Source of the DNA: Chitinophaga niastensis
GTDB taxonomy: Bacteria; Bacteroidota; Bacteroidia; Chitinophagales; Chitinophagaceae
DNA length: 64,000 nt
Assembly (NCBI RefSeq): GCF_003014755.1
Contig: NZ_PYAW01000011.1
Span: 43,928 to 107,927, forward strand
Direction: 5' to 3'
Positions 16,814 to 25,147 of the stretch are shown here, piece by piece (within the stretch, counting starts at the first letter, position 1; each line of letters starts with the position of its first letter). The notes beneath the pieces are model-generated. The model searched no databases. It was not told the DNA's origin and saw only the letters and a list, made by a program, of their open reading frames with translations. A program made the position numbers and the translations under genes.

Positions 16814-17692
16814 ATGAACGGGACCTCTTTTCAATCGGATATTCGCTATTGGCTCAGGCAAGGTAATACAGTGAACTATTTGCTTTTCTGGAACATTATA
16901 GTTTTTCTGGGAATAAATATCTTACGCCTAACTGCTTTTTTAACCAAGCAACCCGCTCCTTTAGAATGGACATACAATCAGCTGGCGATGCATACGCCAC
17001 TGGCATCTTTTATCATGAAGCCATGGGGGCTTATTACCTACATGTTTACACATGAGGAAATTTTCCACTTGCTGTTTAATATGATTAATCTCTACTGGTT
17101 TGGGAACCTGTTCCGCGATTTTCTCGGTAACAAACGGGTATTACCCTTATACCTGCTGGGAGGTATTGCCGGCGGCCTTTTATATTTGTTGAGCGCCGTA
17201 ATTTTTACAGGCTATGTAGGCGGTACCATGATAGGTGCTTCCGCCTCTATCATGTGTATACTGGTAGCTGCCGCTACACTCATGCCTAATTATGAAATAG
17301 GCCTGATGTTCCTTGGAAACGTAAGATTAAAATGGCTGGCCCTTGCGCTGGTAGTATTAGGACTGATATCTATCCCCAATGGTAATATAGGCGGGTTAAT
17401 TTCCCATGTAGGCGGCGCCCTGCTTGGCTTTTTCTATATCCGCATCCTGCAGGCAGGTACTGATCTCTGCAAACCACTGATATGGTTATTCGATGCCAAC
17501 ACCCGCAGGGAACAACGTGCCGCTGCCCAAAAATTCAAACCAAAAAAATCACCGCTTAAAGTGGTGAAAAAAATAGATGATAACAGCCAATCAAGGCTGG
17601 ATCAACTACTCGACAAGATAAATGAGAAGGGTTATCAAAGCCTCAGCTCCGAAGAAAAAGCCTGGTTAGACAAAGTGAGCAAAGAAAACTGA
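16814..17692 (+). CDS. Rhomboid family intramembrane serine protease
   Basis: 292 residues from ATG 16814 (an in-frame GTG two codons upstream is less likely). About six membrane helices occupy residues 20-220. The catalytic serine lies in GASASIMC and the histidine in LISHVGGALLGF; the FHLLFNMINLYWFG helix with its His/Asn is also conserved. Rhomboids cut membrane proteins within the bilayer. A cytosolic basic and helical tail (about residues 225-292, ending SSEEKAWLDKVSKEN) resembles the C-terminal segment of Bacteroidota rhomboids. ispH follows 35 bases later with its own promoter element. Confidence 0.9.
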   Translation: MNGTSFQSDIRYWLRQGNTVNYLLFWNIIVFLGINILRLTAFLTKQPAPLEWTYNQLAMHTPLASFIMKPWGLITYMFTHEEIFHLLFNMINLYWFGNLFRDFLGNKRVLPLYLLGGIAGGLLYLLSAVIFTGYVGGTMIGASASIMCILVAAATLMPNYEIGLMFLGNVRLKWLALALVVLGLISIPNGNIGGLISHVGGALLGFFYIRILQAGTDLCKPLIWLFDANTRREQRAAAQKFKPKKSPLKVVKKIDDNSQSRLDQLLDKINEKGYQSLSSEEKAWLDKVSKEN

Positions 17693-17693
17693 T

Positions 17694-17701
17694 TAACTTT
17701 G
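17694..17701 (+). promoter_or_regulatory. -7 promoter element of ispH
   Basis: TAACTTTG fits TAnnTTTG. It starts at the base after the rhomboid stop codon, 26 bases before the ispH ATG. Confidence 0.55.
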
Positions 17702-17727
17702 CCTTTCAATTTTTCCGTTTTTAACTC

Positions 17728-18954
17728 ATGAAAACATTCAACGTTCCGGTTATATATCGCAGTCCGCTGATCAGCGCCATCAAAAACCAGCGCAAACAAC
17801 AGGACCGCATGAAGAAGGACTTCACTCCCACTGCGCTGGACTTTGGCCCGCTAAAAATATTGCTTGCCCGGCACTTTGGCTTTTGTTATGGAGTGGAAAA
17901 CGCCATAGAAATAGCTTTTAAAACAGTAGACGAGAATCCTGACAAACGTATTTTCCTGCTCAGTGAAATGATCCACAATCCGCATGTAAACAACGACCTG
18001 CTGGATCGGGGGGTTCAGTTTATCATGGATACAGCCGGTCATCAGCTGGTTCCCTGGGAAACATTGCACCACGATGATATTGTGATCATACCTGCATTTG
18101 GTACTACCCTAGAAACGGAGAACAAACTTGCCTCATTGGGTATTGAACCCCTGAAATATAATACCACCTGCCCCTTTGTAGAACGCGTATGGAATAAGGC
18201 CGAACAGATAGGTAAGAAGAATTATACCGTGATTGTACATGGGAAGCCTAAACATGAAGAAACACGGGCAACCTTTTCTCATAGCCAGGCCAGCACTCCT
18301 ACCGTAGTGGTGAAAGACATCCGGGAAGCAGCACTGTTGGCGGATTTCATTACCGGTAAAAAAAAGGGCGACGAGTTTTATACGCTTTTCCAGGGACAGT
18401 ATTCACCTGGTTTTAATGTAGCCACGGATCTGCAGCGTGTAGGGGTGGTGAACCAAACCACCATGCTGGCAACAGAAACCCAGGCTATTGCAGACTATAT
18501 ACGCCAGGTAATGATTGACACATATGACCTCTCCGAGACCACTACAGGAGAGCGATTTGCAGATACCCGGGATACCCTTTGTTATGCTACCAACGACAAC
18601 CAGACTGCCGTAACCGGCATGCTATTGGAACCTGCGGACCTGGCGATAGTGGTAGGAGGTTATAATAGTTCCAACACATCTCACCTGGTAGAGTTATGCG
18701 AAGAAAAACTGCCTACTTATTTCATTTCTTCGGCAGAACATATGGTATCGGCTAATGCAATTAACCACTGGGATTTTCATCATAAAACTGAATTGCAAAG
18801 CGATAGTTTTTTACCCAAAAAAGAACAGGTGACCATCCTGCTGACCAGCGGTGCTTCCTGCCCGGATGCATTAGTAGAAGGTGTCATTCGCCGCTTACTT
18901 TCCTTTTATCAACTGGAACATAAAGCAGATGAATTAATAATTATTGAAGAATAA
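17728..18954 (+). CDS. ispH: 4-hydroxy-3-methylbut-2-enyl diphosphate reductase IspH
   Basis: Last step of the MEP isoprenoid pathway: makes IPP and DMAPP from HMBPP with a 4Fe-4S cluster. The three cluster cysteines are in HFGFCYGVENAIE, NTTCPFVERVW and TSGASCPDALVEG. GKPKHEETRATFSH and VVGGYNSSNTSHL are substrate-site motifs. At 408 residues it is about 90 longer than the E. coli enzyme: an N-terminal extension of ~45 residues and an inserted segment of ~50 residues in the middle, the longer form found in Bacteroidota. Followed by a strong terminator. Confidence 0.95.
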   Translation: MKTFNVPVIYRSPLISAIKNQRKQQDRMKKDFTPTALDFGPLKILLARHFGFCYGVENAIEIAFKTVDENPDKRIFLLSEMIHNPHVNNDLLDRGVQFIMDTAGHQLVPWETLHHDDIVIIPAFGTTLETENKLASLGIEPLKYNTTCPFVERVWNKAEQIGKKNYTVIVHGKPKHEETRATFSHSQASTPTVVVKDIREAALLADFITGKKKGDEFYTLFQGQYSPGFNVATDLQRVGVVNQTTMLATETQAIADYIRQVMIDTYDLSETTTGERFADTRDTLCYATNDNQTAVTGMLLEPADLAIVVGGYNSSNTSHLVELCEEKLPTYFISSAEHMVSANAINHWDFHHKTELQSDSFLPKKEQVTILLTSGASCPDALVEGVIRRLLSFYQLEHKADELIIIEE

Positions 18955-18992
18955 GATCTATATATAATCAGATAAAATAAATGGCATTAAAC

Positions 18993-19021
18993 AAAAAAGA
19001 CACCCATATGGTGTCTTTTTT
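18993..19021 (+). terminator. Rho-independent terminator of ispH
   Basis: AAAAAAGACACC pairs with GGTGTCTTTTTT around a 5-base loop, with a U-rich 3' side. About 40 bases past the ispH stop. Confidence 0.88.
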
Positions 19022-19218
19022 CTTTGGGGCTAATCACGCTAGTAATGCAGAGTATAAAATCTTTATATCGTGTTTTAATTGAAATCGTAATTCAAAAGTA
19101 CTTTTTCTAAAATATGCGCGCAATAGCCATTTATTATCCGGTAGGTTATTAACTATAAGTGGCATAAAAATGAATAAAATTGGAAACGGCACTTCATAAC
19201 ATCATTGTAAATCATCAC

Positions 19219-19983
19219 TTAAAACTGCATTGCCTTCTTTAAAAAATCGGCCTTGCGTCTTCTGGATACCTCCACCTGCGTGCCATCGCTCATGAGTGCA
19301 AAGCCGCCTTCTCCCTGGATATAGGATTGCATTTGCTGCAGATTAATCAGGTGAGAATTATGCACCCTGAAAAAATCCACGTCTGTGAGTAGTTCTTCAA
19401 ATTCCTTCAGGGGACGGGATACCATCAAATTCTTTTTATCTGTAAAAAAAATCCTGGTATAGTTGCCGGTAGATTCGCAACGCACAATATTTTGCACGGG
19501 CATAAACACCAAACCATTGATAGTAGGCAACGCAATTTTTTTATGCGTTTGCTGCAAAGTTTTCATATTCTGCAAAAACACATCCATAGGTGAAACAGTT
19601 GTATCCTTCAACCGGCTCACTCTTTTCTCCCTGGACTTTTCCAATGCATCCTGCAATTCCTTTACACTAAAGGGTTTCAGGAGATAGTCCAATGCATTAA
19701 ATTTGATAGCCTTTAAAGCATATTGCTCATGGGCAGTAGTAAAAATGACATCAAAGGAAACCCGCTCAAATAGTTTCAACAATTCAAATCCATTCTGATA
19801 AGGCATTTCTACATCAAGGAATACAAGCTCGGGCTGTAGTTCATCCACCAGTTCTTTTGCCTCCCTTACACTTTTGGCTGATCCAATCACATTTACGCCA
19901 GGACATTTTTTTAATAACATAGTTTGCAGGGCATCAATGCAATGTTGCTCATCATCAACGATGATAGCTTTGATTTCGCTCAT
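19219..19983 (-). CDS. LytTR-family response regulator
   Basis: 254 residues. Receiver domain 1-125 with DDEQHCIDAL, the phosphoacceptor Asp in LVFLDVEMPYQNG and the Lys in YLLKPFSVKEL. LytTR DNA-binding domain about 150-254, with IVRCESTGNYTRIFFTDKK and FFRVHNSHLINL. It binds direct-repeat sites at target promoters when phosphorylated. Its partner is the kinase encoded just upstream on the same strand (112-base gap holding an AGCTAAT-type inverted repeat). Targets are not evident in the window. Confidence 0.93.
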   Translation of the reverse strand: MSEIKAIIVDDEQHCIDALQTMLLKKCPGVNVIGSAKSVREAKELVDELQPELVFLDVEMPYQNGFELLKLFERVSFDVIFTTAHEQYALKAIKFNALDYLLKPFSVKELQDALEKSREKRVSRLKDTTVSPMDVFLQNMKTLQQTHKKIALPTINGLVFMPVQNIVRCESTGNYTRIFFTDKKNLMVSRPLKEFEELLTDVDFFRVHNSHLINLQQMQSYIQGEGGFALMSDGTQVEVSRRRKADFLKKAMQF

Positions 19984-20095
19984 ACAGTTAGCTTTTAGCT
20001 TTTAGCAGTTAGCTATTAGCAGTTTATTATTTATTAGTAAGTAATTAAAAAGCAGCTGATATTTTAGATAAAAGCTAATCGCTAAAGGCTAATAG
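19984..20095. repeat. AGCTAAT-type imperfect inverted repeat between kinase and regulator genes
   Basis: Left half repeats words such as TTAGCTTTTAGC and AGTTAGCTATTAGC; the right half carries the complement (AAAAGCTAATCGCTAA, GGCTAATAGCTAA). The same vocabulary recurs at 4585-4605 and forms the perfect hairpin at 33915-34017, so this is a genome repeat family. It could partly terminate the kinase transcript before the regulator gene. Confidence 0.6.
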
Positions 20096-22048
20096 CTAAA
20101 ATATAAACTCGGCCGGTAAAATAATAGTGATTTTTGTTCCCGACGGTTGTCCGGTTCCGTCCTCCAGGTCTGTGACAGTGACTGTTGCCTCCTTGTTATT
20201 TATTTTCCGGATCAGGTCTATACGTCCTTCTGTTACCTGCATACCAACCGAGTGGTGCATTCTTCCTTTACGTTCTTTTATTTCCATGGCCTTTTTGCGA
20301 CCTATCCCATTGTCAGTAATTGTGCATACGAGGCTACGCTTTTTTAATACGATCTCAATATCCAGTAATCCCTTGTCTGCTGCCGGCTTATGCACCAGTC
20401 CGTGCCAGATGGCGTTTTCCACATATGGCTGCAGGATCATTGGTGGAATAAGCACTTCTTCATCATTAATATCCGGTGCGATGTGGAAATTAAATTCAAA
20501 GATGCCATTACAACGCAGGGATTCCAGGTCCAGGTACAGCCGTAAAGATTCTATTTCTTTGTTGAGTGTAATAAAAGTATGTTGGGTGTTATCCAGGATC
20601 AGTCGCATCAACCGGGAAAATTTGGTAAGATAGTCTGATGCTTCTTCCTGGTTATTACTCCAGATATAACGATGAATAGAGCTGAGCGAGTTAAAGATAA
20701 AATGTGGATTCATCTGCGAACGCAGTGAGCGTAATTCCAGCTGTAACGTTTGTTTATTGGCGCGAAGGTTACGGTGACGGATATAAAAAAAGCCACCTAT
20801 TATCGCCATCAGCAGAAAGGCCGCCAGCGCAAAAGTGACTACCACATTTCGTTTGGTGCGTAGCTCTCCTACCATTTTATCGTGCTCCAGGGTACGGATC
20901 TGGTTATCTTTACGGTCTACTTCATAAATGGTTTGCATTTGCTTCAACGCCATCGACGATTTCTCATCCAGTATACTGTCTTTGTAAAGCAATGATTTAT
21001 CTGCGGCATCCATCGATCTTTTAAAATCGCCGCTCTCTTTAAAATCCGCTGCCAGTGCCTTGTAGGCATCCATCAGCATAGATTTAAAATTCCAGTAGTT
21101 ACTTACTTCAATGGATTGCGTGATATACTTTCTGGCTTCTTCATGTTTGCCCTCTGCTCCCAATAACTTACCAATGTTCAGGTAGCTTTCCGCCACATGC
21201 ACTTTATCTTCTACCTTATCATTTACTGCCAGGGCTTTTTGAAGATAATCCATAGCTGCCTGGTAATCTTTCTTTTCCTTGTAGGCATCACCGAGGGCGT
21301 TATAACATATAGCCATGCCTGTTGGATTATCCAATTTCTGATTTACTGCCAGCGAGCGTTTATAATAATGAATAGCAAGGTCCAGTTTATTTTGGCCCTG
21401 ATAGGCATATCCAAGATTTCCCAGGTTGATGGCAACGCCCAGGTCATTATGATTATCTTCTTCCAGCTGCAGTGCGTAGTTAAAGTGTGTGATAGCGTCT
21501 GCATACTTTTCAGTTGTTAATTGGATATTGCCGATGCTGTTGGTGGCCACGCAGATGTTTCGGATATCATGAATTTGCTCTGCCAGCACTAAGGCGCGTA
21601 TATGGAAATCGAATGCTTTCTGTAATTTGTCCAGACGACGACAATCCACCCCGGCATTATTGAGGGAAAAAGTGATCAAACCTGTATCCCTGGCTTCTTC
21701 CGCATATTTGAGCGCCTTTTCGTGATAGTCTTCCGCAATGATATAAAGTGATTTATTCCTTTTGCTGGTACCTAATTCATTGTATGCCAATGATAAACCC
21801 GCAGGATATTTCAGGTATTGCGATAATGTGAGGGCTTCCTGCCAGAAAGGATTATCCGTTTTATGTACTTCGAAATATCGGGTATAGGCTCTGCCTTTTT
21901 TGATCAGCAGCGACACCTTAGCGGTATCATTGGGCAACATGCGAATAGAGTCCAGCAACTTGCCGGCCCTCAGGGAATCCTGGGCCACTGCCCCTAAACA
22001 GGCTCCCAACAGGAGCAGGCACCAAAAACATACACCTTTTATAGACAT
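20096..22048 (-). CDS. TPR sensor histidine kinase, LytS/YehU type
   Basis: 650 residues from the ATG at 22048, which opens a signal peptide (MSIKGVCFWCLLLLGACLG, ending AVAQ). About residues 40-370 are tetratricopeptide repeats (for example NLGYAYQGQNKLDLAIHYYK and NIGKLLGAEGKHEEARKYI) placed outside the inner membrane; one membrane helix lies near 400-420 and a coiled segment follows. The His_kinase domain has the phosphoacceptor in LRSQMNPHFIFNSLSSI, the N-box in PPMILQPYVENAIWHGL and the G-box in DNGIGRKKA. It signals to the LytTR regulator encoded next to it. The stimulus is unknown. Confidence 0.92.
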   Translation of the reverse strand: MSIKGVCFWCLLLLGACLGAVAQDSLRAGKLLDSIRMLPNDTAKVSLLIKKGRAYTRYFEVHKTDNPFWQEALTLSQYLKYPAGLSLAYNELGTSKRNKSLYIIAEDYHEKALKYAEEARDTGLITFSLNNAGVDCRRLDKLQKAFDFHIRALVLAEQIHDIRNICVATNSIGNIQLTTEKYADAITHFNYALQLEEDNHNDLGVAINLGNLGYAYQGQNKLDLAIHYYKRSLAVNQKLDNPTGMAICYNALGDAYKEKKDYQAAMDYLQKALAVNDKVEDKVHVAESYLNIGKLLGAEGKHEEARKYITQSIEVSNYWNFKSMLMDAYKALAADFKESGDFKRSMDAADKSLLYKDSILDEKSSMALKQMQTIYEVDRKDNQIRTLEHDKMVGELRTKRNVVVTFALAAFLLMAIIGGFFYIRHRNLRANKQTLQLELRSLRSQMNPHFIFNSLSSIHRYIWSNNQEEASDYLTKFSRLMRLILDNTQHTFITLNKEIESLRLYLDLESLRCNGIFEFNFHIAPDINDEEVLIPPMILQPYVENAIWHGLVHKPAADKGLLDIEIVLKKRSLVCTITDNGIGRKKAMEIKERKGRMHHSVGMQVTEGRIDLIRKINNKEATVTVTDLEDGTGQPSGTKITIILPAEFIF

Positions 22049-22182
22049 TGGTCGGTCTGTGTGACTACACAATTTAAACAAGAATTACGAATAACGCGTG
22101 GCTAATCAAAGATATCAGGGTAACATAACCTGTTCACCGCTCTGTACTCATCACCAGACAATCAAAAAAATAAAAAGCGAAA

Positions 22183-22200
22183 GGGCGAAAGAATTCGCCC
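22183..22200 (-). terminator. Terminator-like hairpin in the cmk-kinase gap
   Basis: GGGCGAA pairs with TTCGCCC around a 4-base loop; on the minus strand TTTCGCTTTTTATTTTTTTG follows. It lies about 500 bases beyond the cmk stop, too far for a typical 3' end, so it may end a separate small transcript. Confidence 0.5.
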
Positions 22201-22695
22201 CTTCTTCCTATTAACCGAATACACCTACTGAAAACATGGAACGACTATGGCGTGCCACGCCATCCCACATTACGTTTAAGCCTAATAATAGTAATTATAC
22301 TACCTTCAGCAGAATTATATATTCCTATCAATTTTATAATCGGTTAATAGCAAAGGGTCTTGCGGATATAGCTAGGATAAGACATTCCCGTAAGCACGAT
22401 ATATCATATATGCGTCTTGCGCTCACATTTTCATATTGTCTTACTCAAAGTCAGTCGGCAATAGCACAAAACCTGTTCACGGTGACTTACCATACAAAAT
22501 TACCTAAGCAGTGCTTTTCAGAATGGATAAGGTTGGAGATGAAAAACGGGTCTTAACAGACATCGGTTTAACATGCAAATAAATACTTGTTGGAAATTTC
22601 GGAGGATGTGGAAAAATTATCGGGTTGGTTATCCTGTTATATAAACAGATATAAGGCAAATGTATAAAAGACTTTTAATAAAAGGAAATATTATT
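22201..22695 (-). ncRNA. Possible structured small RNA region (unassigned)
   Basis: There is no convincing protein gene between cmk and the sensor kinase. The stretch ends, on the minus strand, in a terminator-like hairpin at 22200-22183. A long imperfect hairpin lies at 22377-22444 (outer arms TAAGACA / TGTCTTA), and a 17-base dyad ATGGCGTG-C-CACGCCAT lies at 22247-22263. A minus-strand TAATTTTG at 22502-22495 could be a -7 box. This is compatible with a small RNA of about 300 bases, or with a long cmk 3' untranslated region. It does not match tmRNA or RNase P RNA by eye. Confidence 0.25.
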
Positions 22696-23385
22696 TTACG
22701 AAGAATGAGCCATAATAGCATCTTCTACCCATTGCATCACCAGGCTCTGCTGGTCTTCCATGCCTAACTGACTGTTATCCAGAATAATAGCATCATCTGC
22801 TTTGCGAAGCGGACTTATTTCACGGTTAGCATCAATATAATCGCGCAATTCCAGGTTTTGCTTTACTTCCTCTATGGTGATATTTTTGTTTTTTACATAG
22901 AGCTCCTTAAAGCGGCGTTCTACGCGTATAGCGATATCAGCTGTCATGAAGATTTTAAGCTCTGCATGGGGGAATACTACGGTACCGATATCACGGCCAT
23001 CCATAACGATGCCTTTGCGGGTACCCATTTTCTTTTGCTGTGCTACAGCAAAATCGCGTACTTCCTTTACTGTAGACACTTCGCTCACTTTTTCTGCGAT
23101 CAGCATTTCCCGGATCAGGTGTTCTACATTTTCTCCATTCAGGAACATTTCACATTCACCGGTGAGAGAATTAGGTACAAAATCCAGGTGTACATCCAGC
23201 AGCGCGCTTTTTACTGCTTCATGAGAGACCCAGTCAACACGGTTTTGAATAAAATAAAGGGTAATTGCACGATACATTGCACCACTGTCTATGTAGGTAT
23301 AGTCCAGTTGTTTAGCCAATTGCTTGGCTAAAGTGCTTTTTCCACATGAAGAGTAGCCATCTATCGTGATGATTATTTTTTTCAA
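22696..23385 (-). CDS. cmk: Cytidylate kinase Cmk
   Basis: Phosphorylates CMP and dCMP with ATP. From the TTG at 23385 the protein begins with the sequence KKIIITIDGYSSCGKSTLAK, the P-loop of nucleotide kinases at the expected distance from the N-terminus; a further in-frame TTG at 23445 would add 20 atypical residues. YIDSGAMYRAIT binds CMP; GTRKGIVMDGRDIGTVVFP is the conserved Cmk segment; LELRDYIDANREISPL is the lid region. Length about 229 residues, normal for the family. Its promoter region and a 54-base hairpin separate it from the surface operon. Confidence 0.93.
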   Translation of the reverse strand: MKKIIITIDGYSSCGKSTLAKQLAKQLDYTYIDSGAMYRAITLYFIQNRVDWVSHEAVKSALLDVHLDFVPNSLTGECEMFLNGENVEHLIREMLIAEKVSEVSTVKEVRDFAVAQQKKMGTRKGIVMDGRDIGTVVFPHAELKIFMTADIAIRVERRFKELYVKNKNITIEEVKQNLELRDYIDANREISPLRKADDAIILDNSQLGMEDQQSLVMQWVEDAIMAHSS

Positions 23386-23495
23386 AACTGCTGTTTTAAT
23401 TGAATCGCCTATCGTATCGGGAAGGACGCTACAAAATTGAGGCAATTATGCGAAAAAAGCAAATCAATGAAATTTTTGAACCGGGTTATATTAAG

Positions 23496-23549
23496 ATGCA
23501 GATATTTAGTTGCTATGGGGGCTAACCCATTGAAACTAAATATCTGCAT
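23496..23549. repeat. 54-base hairpin after the surface operon
   Basis: ATGCAGATATTTAGTT (23496-23511) is perfectly inverted at 23534-23549, and inside it ATGGG pairs with CCCAT. It begins 14 bases past the stop of the T9SS-domain gene on the minus strand and may stabilise or end that transcript, although no U-tract follows. Confidence 0.7.
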
Positions 23550-23563
23550 ATATATCAAAATAT

Positions 23564-25138
23564 TTATTGGACGACTATTACTTTACAGGTGTAGGCTACT
23601 TTCATGGTGTCTTTATGATAAATCACCAGGAAATAGGCGCCTGATGGCAAGTCGCTCATACTAACATCAGTATCTGATTTAATATCGTACTGACGCATCA
23701 CCTGGCTCCAGGTATCACGCAGCTGCATCAGCAGACTACCGCGTAAACCACGGATAGTAACTTTGAACTTGCCATTATTCGGATTCGGATAAACTTTTAT
23801 CTGTACAAACGGCGGCACCGCACGGATTTCAGAGTATACCACCTTGCCATTACGGCCTATCGCTTTAATACGGTAGTATGTCCAGTCGTCGTAGTCGTTG
23901 AGGTCCTGGTAAGTATAACTAAGCGGTACATTACTATTGCCGTTGATAGCCTTTGTAGGCACGGTAGCTATTGTAGTAAAGGTTTCTTCCCTTTCATACC
24001 GGCGTTCCACTTCAAACACAGCGTTGCTTATTTCGCGACTGGTGGTCCAGTCCAGCTGCACCATTACAGGTGCAATCCGGTAAGCCTCGAAACTCAGGAA
24101 CATGGCTGGTTTAAGCGAAGCAACCAATATTGTTTTAGTAAAATATTCACTGGCACCAAGACCTGTAAAATTCCGGATATGCATGGTTGCAGGCTCCGAC
24201 ATAGGACTGGTAGTTAGTGTACCTGCCAATGGGTTGGCGGGTATAAACGGTACATTATCCCATACACCTCCTGTGAAATGTGTAATAAAACTACTATCGC
24301 GGGAGGCAGCATAAGCGGGTAATTCGCTCACATCCATATGTTGCAGGATGATAGCTGCATCGCCACCGGTATTATCTATCCGGCGTATGTTCCAGGTTTT
24401 ATTCACGAAGCTGTCGGTATAAGCAGTGCCGCCCGCAGCAACTGTATATACACTATCGTAGGTGTGCACACCAAAAACATCTGTTGCGCCCGTAAGGAGT
24501 ATAGCTGCCGGAGAGTAGCTGTCATCGGCAGTTCCCACCGGAAATACCACTTTATTGGCGGCATCGTTTATACCTGCCCGGTAGAGCGCGCCCCCGGCAA
24601 AGCCGGTGCCGTTCACTACAAATTTTTTATCGTTATATCCTGTGATGGTGCCGGGAGTCTTTTCTCCCACCTGCAAATTCCATCCGTTCAGATATATATG
24701 TCCGTTTGTAAACTGTAAATTATTTCTGATTTTGAGATCACTGAGATCATCGAGCAACAAGCCTGCGACGTTATTCACCTCCAGGTTAGGGAAGCTGGTT
24801 CCCATTCTGGCGGTGAGGCTGTAGCCGCCAAAAACTTTTTGCAGGCCTGTGTTTGCACCTGAAAAAAGGAATATGCCCCCTGTTCCTGAAACACCATCTG
24901 CACTTTCATCCGGTAACGTAGACCCGTTTCCGTTAGTCCATAGTTTGCTGAGAAAATAGAAGATAGTATTTGGATTAGAGCCCAGGATACCATTGTTGGT
25001 CATATCAGAGAAGATGCCTACGTTGGTACTGCCGGACAGCCATACGGTGCCACCGGCAGGGATGTAGACGCCCTGCTGGGCGGAAGAACTTCCGACCAAC
25101 AAAGTCAATAACAATATGATAAACAATAATTTTCTCAT
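23564..25138 (-). CDS. Secreted T9SS type A sorting-domain protein
   Basis: 524 residues with a signal peptide (1-20, ending SSAQ). The N-terminal half has beta-rich repeats typical of cell-surface shells (GGTVWLSGSTNVGIFSDMTN; NLQFTNGHIYLNGWNLQVG). Around residues 350-430 there is a fibronectin-III-like module (VQLDWTTSREISNAVFEVER). The C-terminus (about 450-524; IKVYPNPNNGKFKVTIRG and DLPSGAYFLVIYHKD) is a type A T9SS sorting domain, so the protein is exported and attached to the cell surface. It is the third gene of the operon, 9 bases after the preceding stop. Ligand unknown. Confidence 0.82.
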   Translation of the reverse strand: MRKLLFIILLLTLLVGSSSAQQGVYIPAGGTVWLSGSTNVGIFSDMTNNGILGSNPNTIFYFLSKLWTNGNGSTLPDESADGVSGTGGIFLFSGANTGLQKVFGGYSLTARMGTSFPNLEVNNVAGLLLDDLSDLKIRNNLQFTNGHIYLNGWNLQVGEKTPGTITGYNDKKFVVNGTGFAGGALYRAGINDAANKVVFPVGTADDSYSPAAILLTGATDVFGVHTYDSVYTVAAGGTAYTDSFVNKTWNIRRIDNTGGDAAIILQHMDVSELPAYAASRDSSFITHFTGGVWDNVPFIPANPLAGTLTTSPMSEPATMHIRNFTGLGASEYFTKTILVASLKPAMFLSFEAYRIAPVMVQLDWTTSREISNAVFEVERRYEREETFTTIATVPTKAINGNSNVPLSYTYQDLNDYDDWTYYRIKAIGRNGKVVYSEIRAVPPFVQIKVYPNPNNGKFKVTIRGLRGSLLMQLRDTWSQVMRQYDIKSDTDVSMSDLPSGAYFLVIYHKDTMKVAYTCKVIVVQ

Positions 25139-25147
25139 TCCTGTTTT

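Noticed and set aside
22236..22556. 106-codon frame in the cmk-kinase gap
   Set aside because: No ribosome site or recognisable domain, unusual composition, and it crosses the structured hairpin region.
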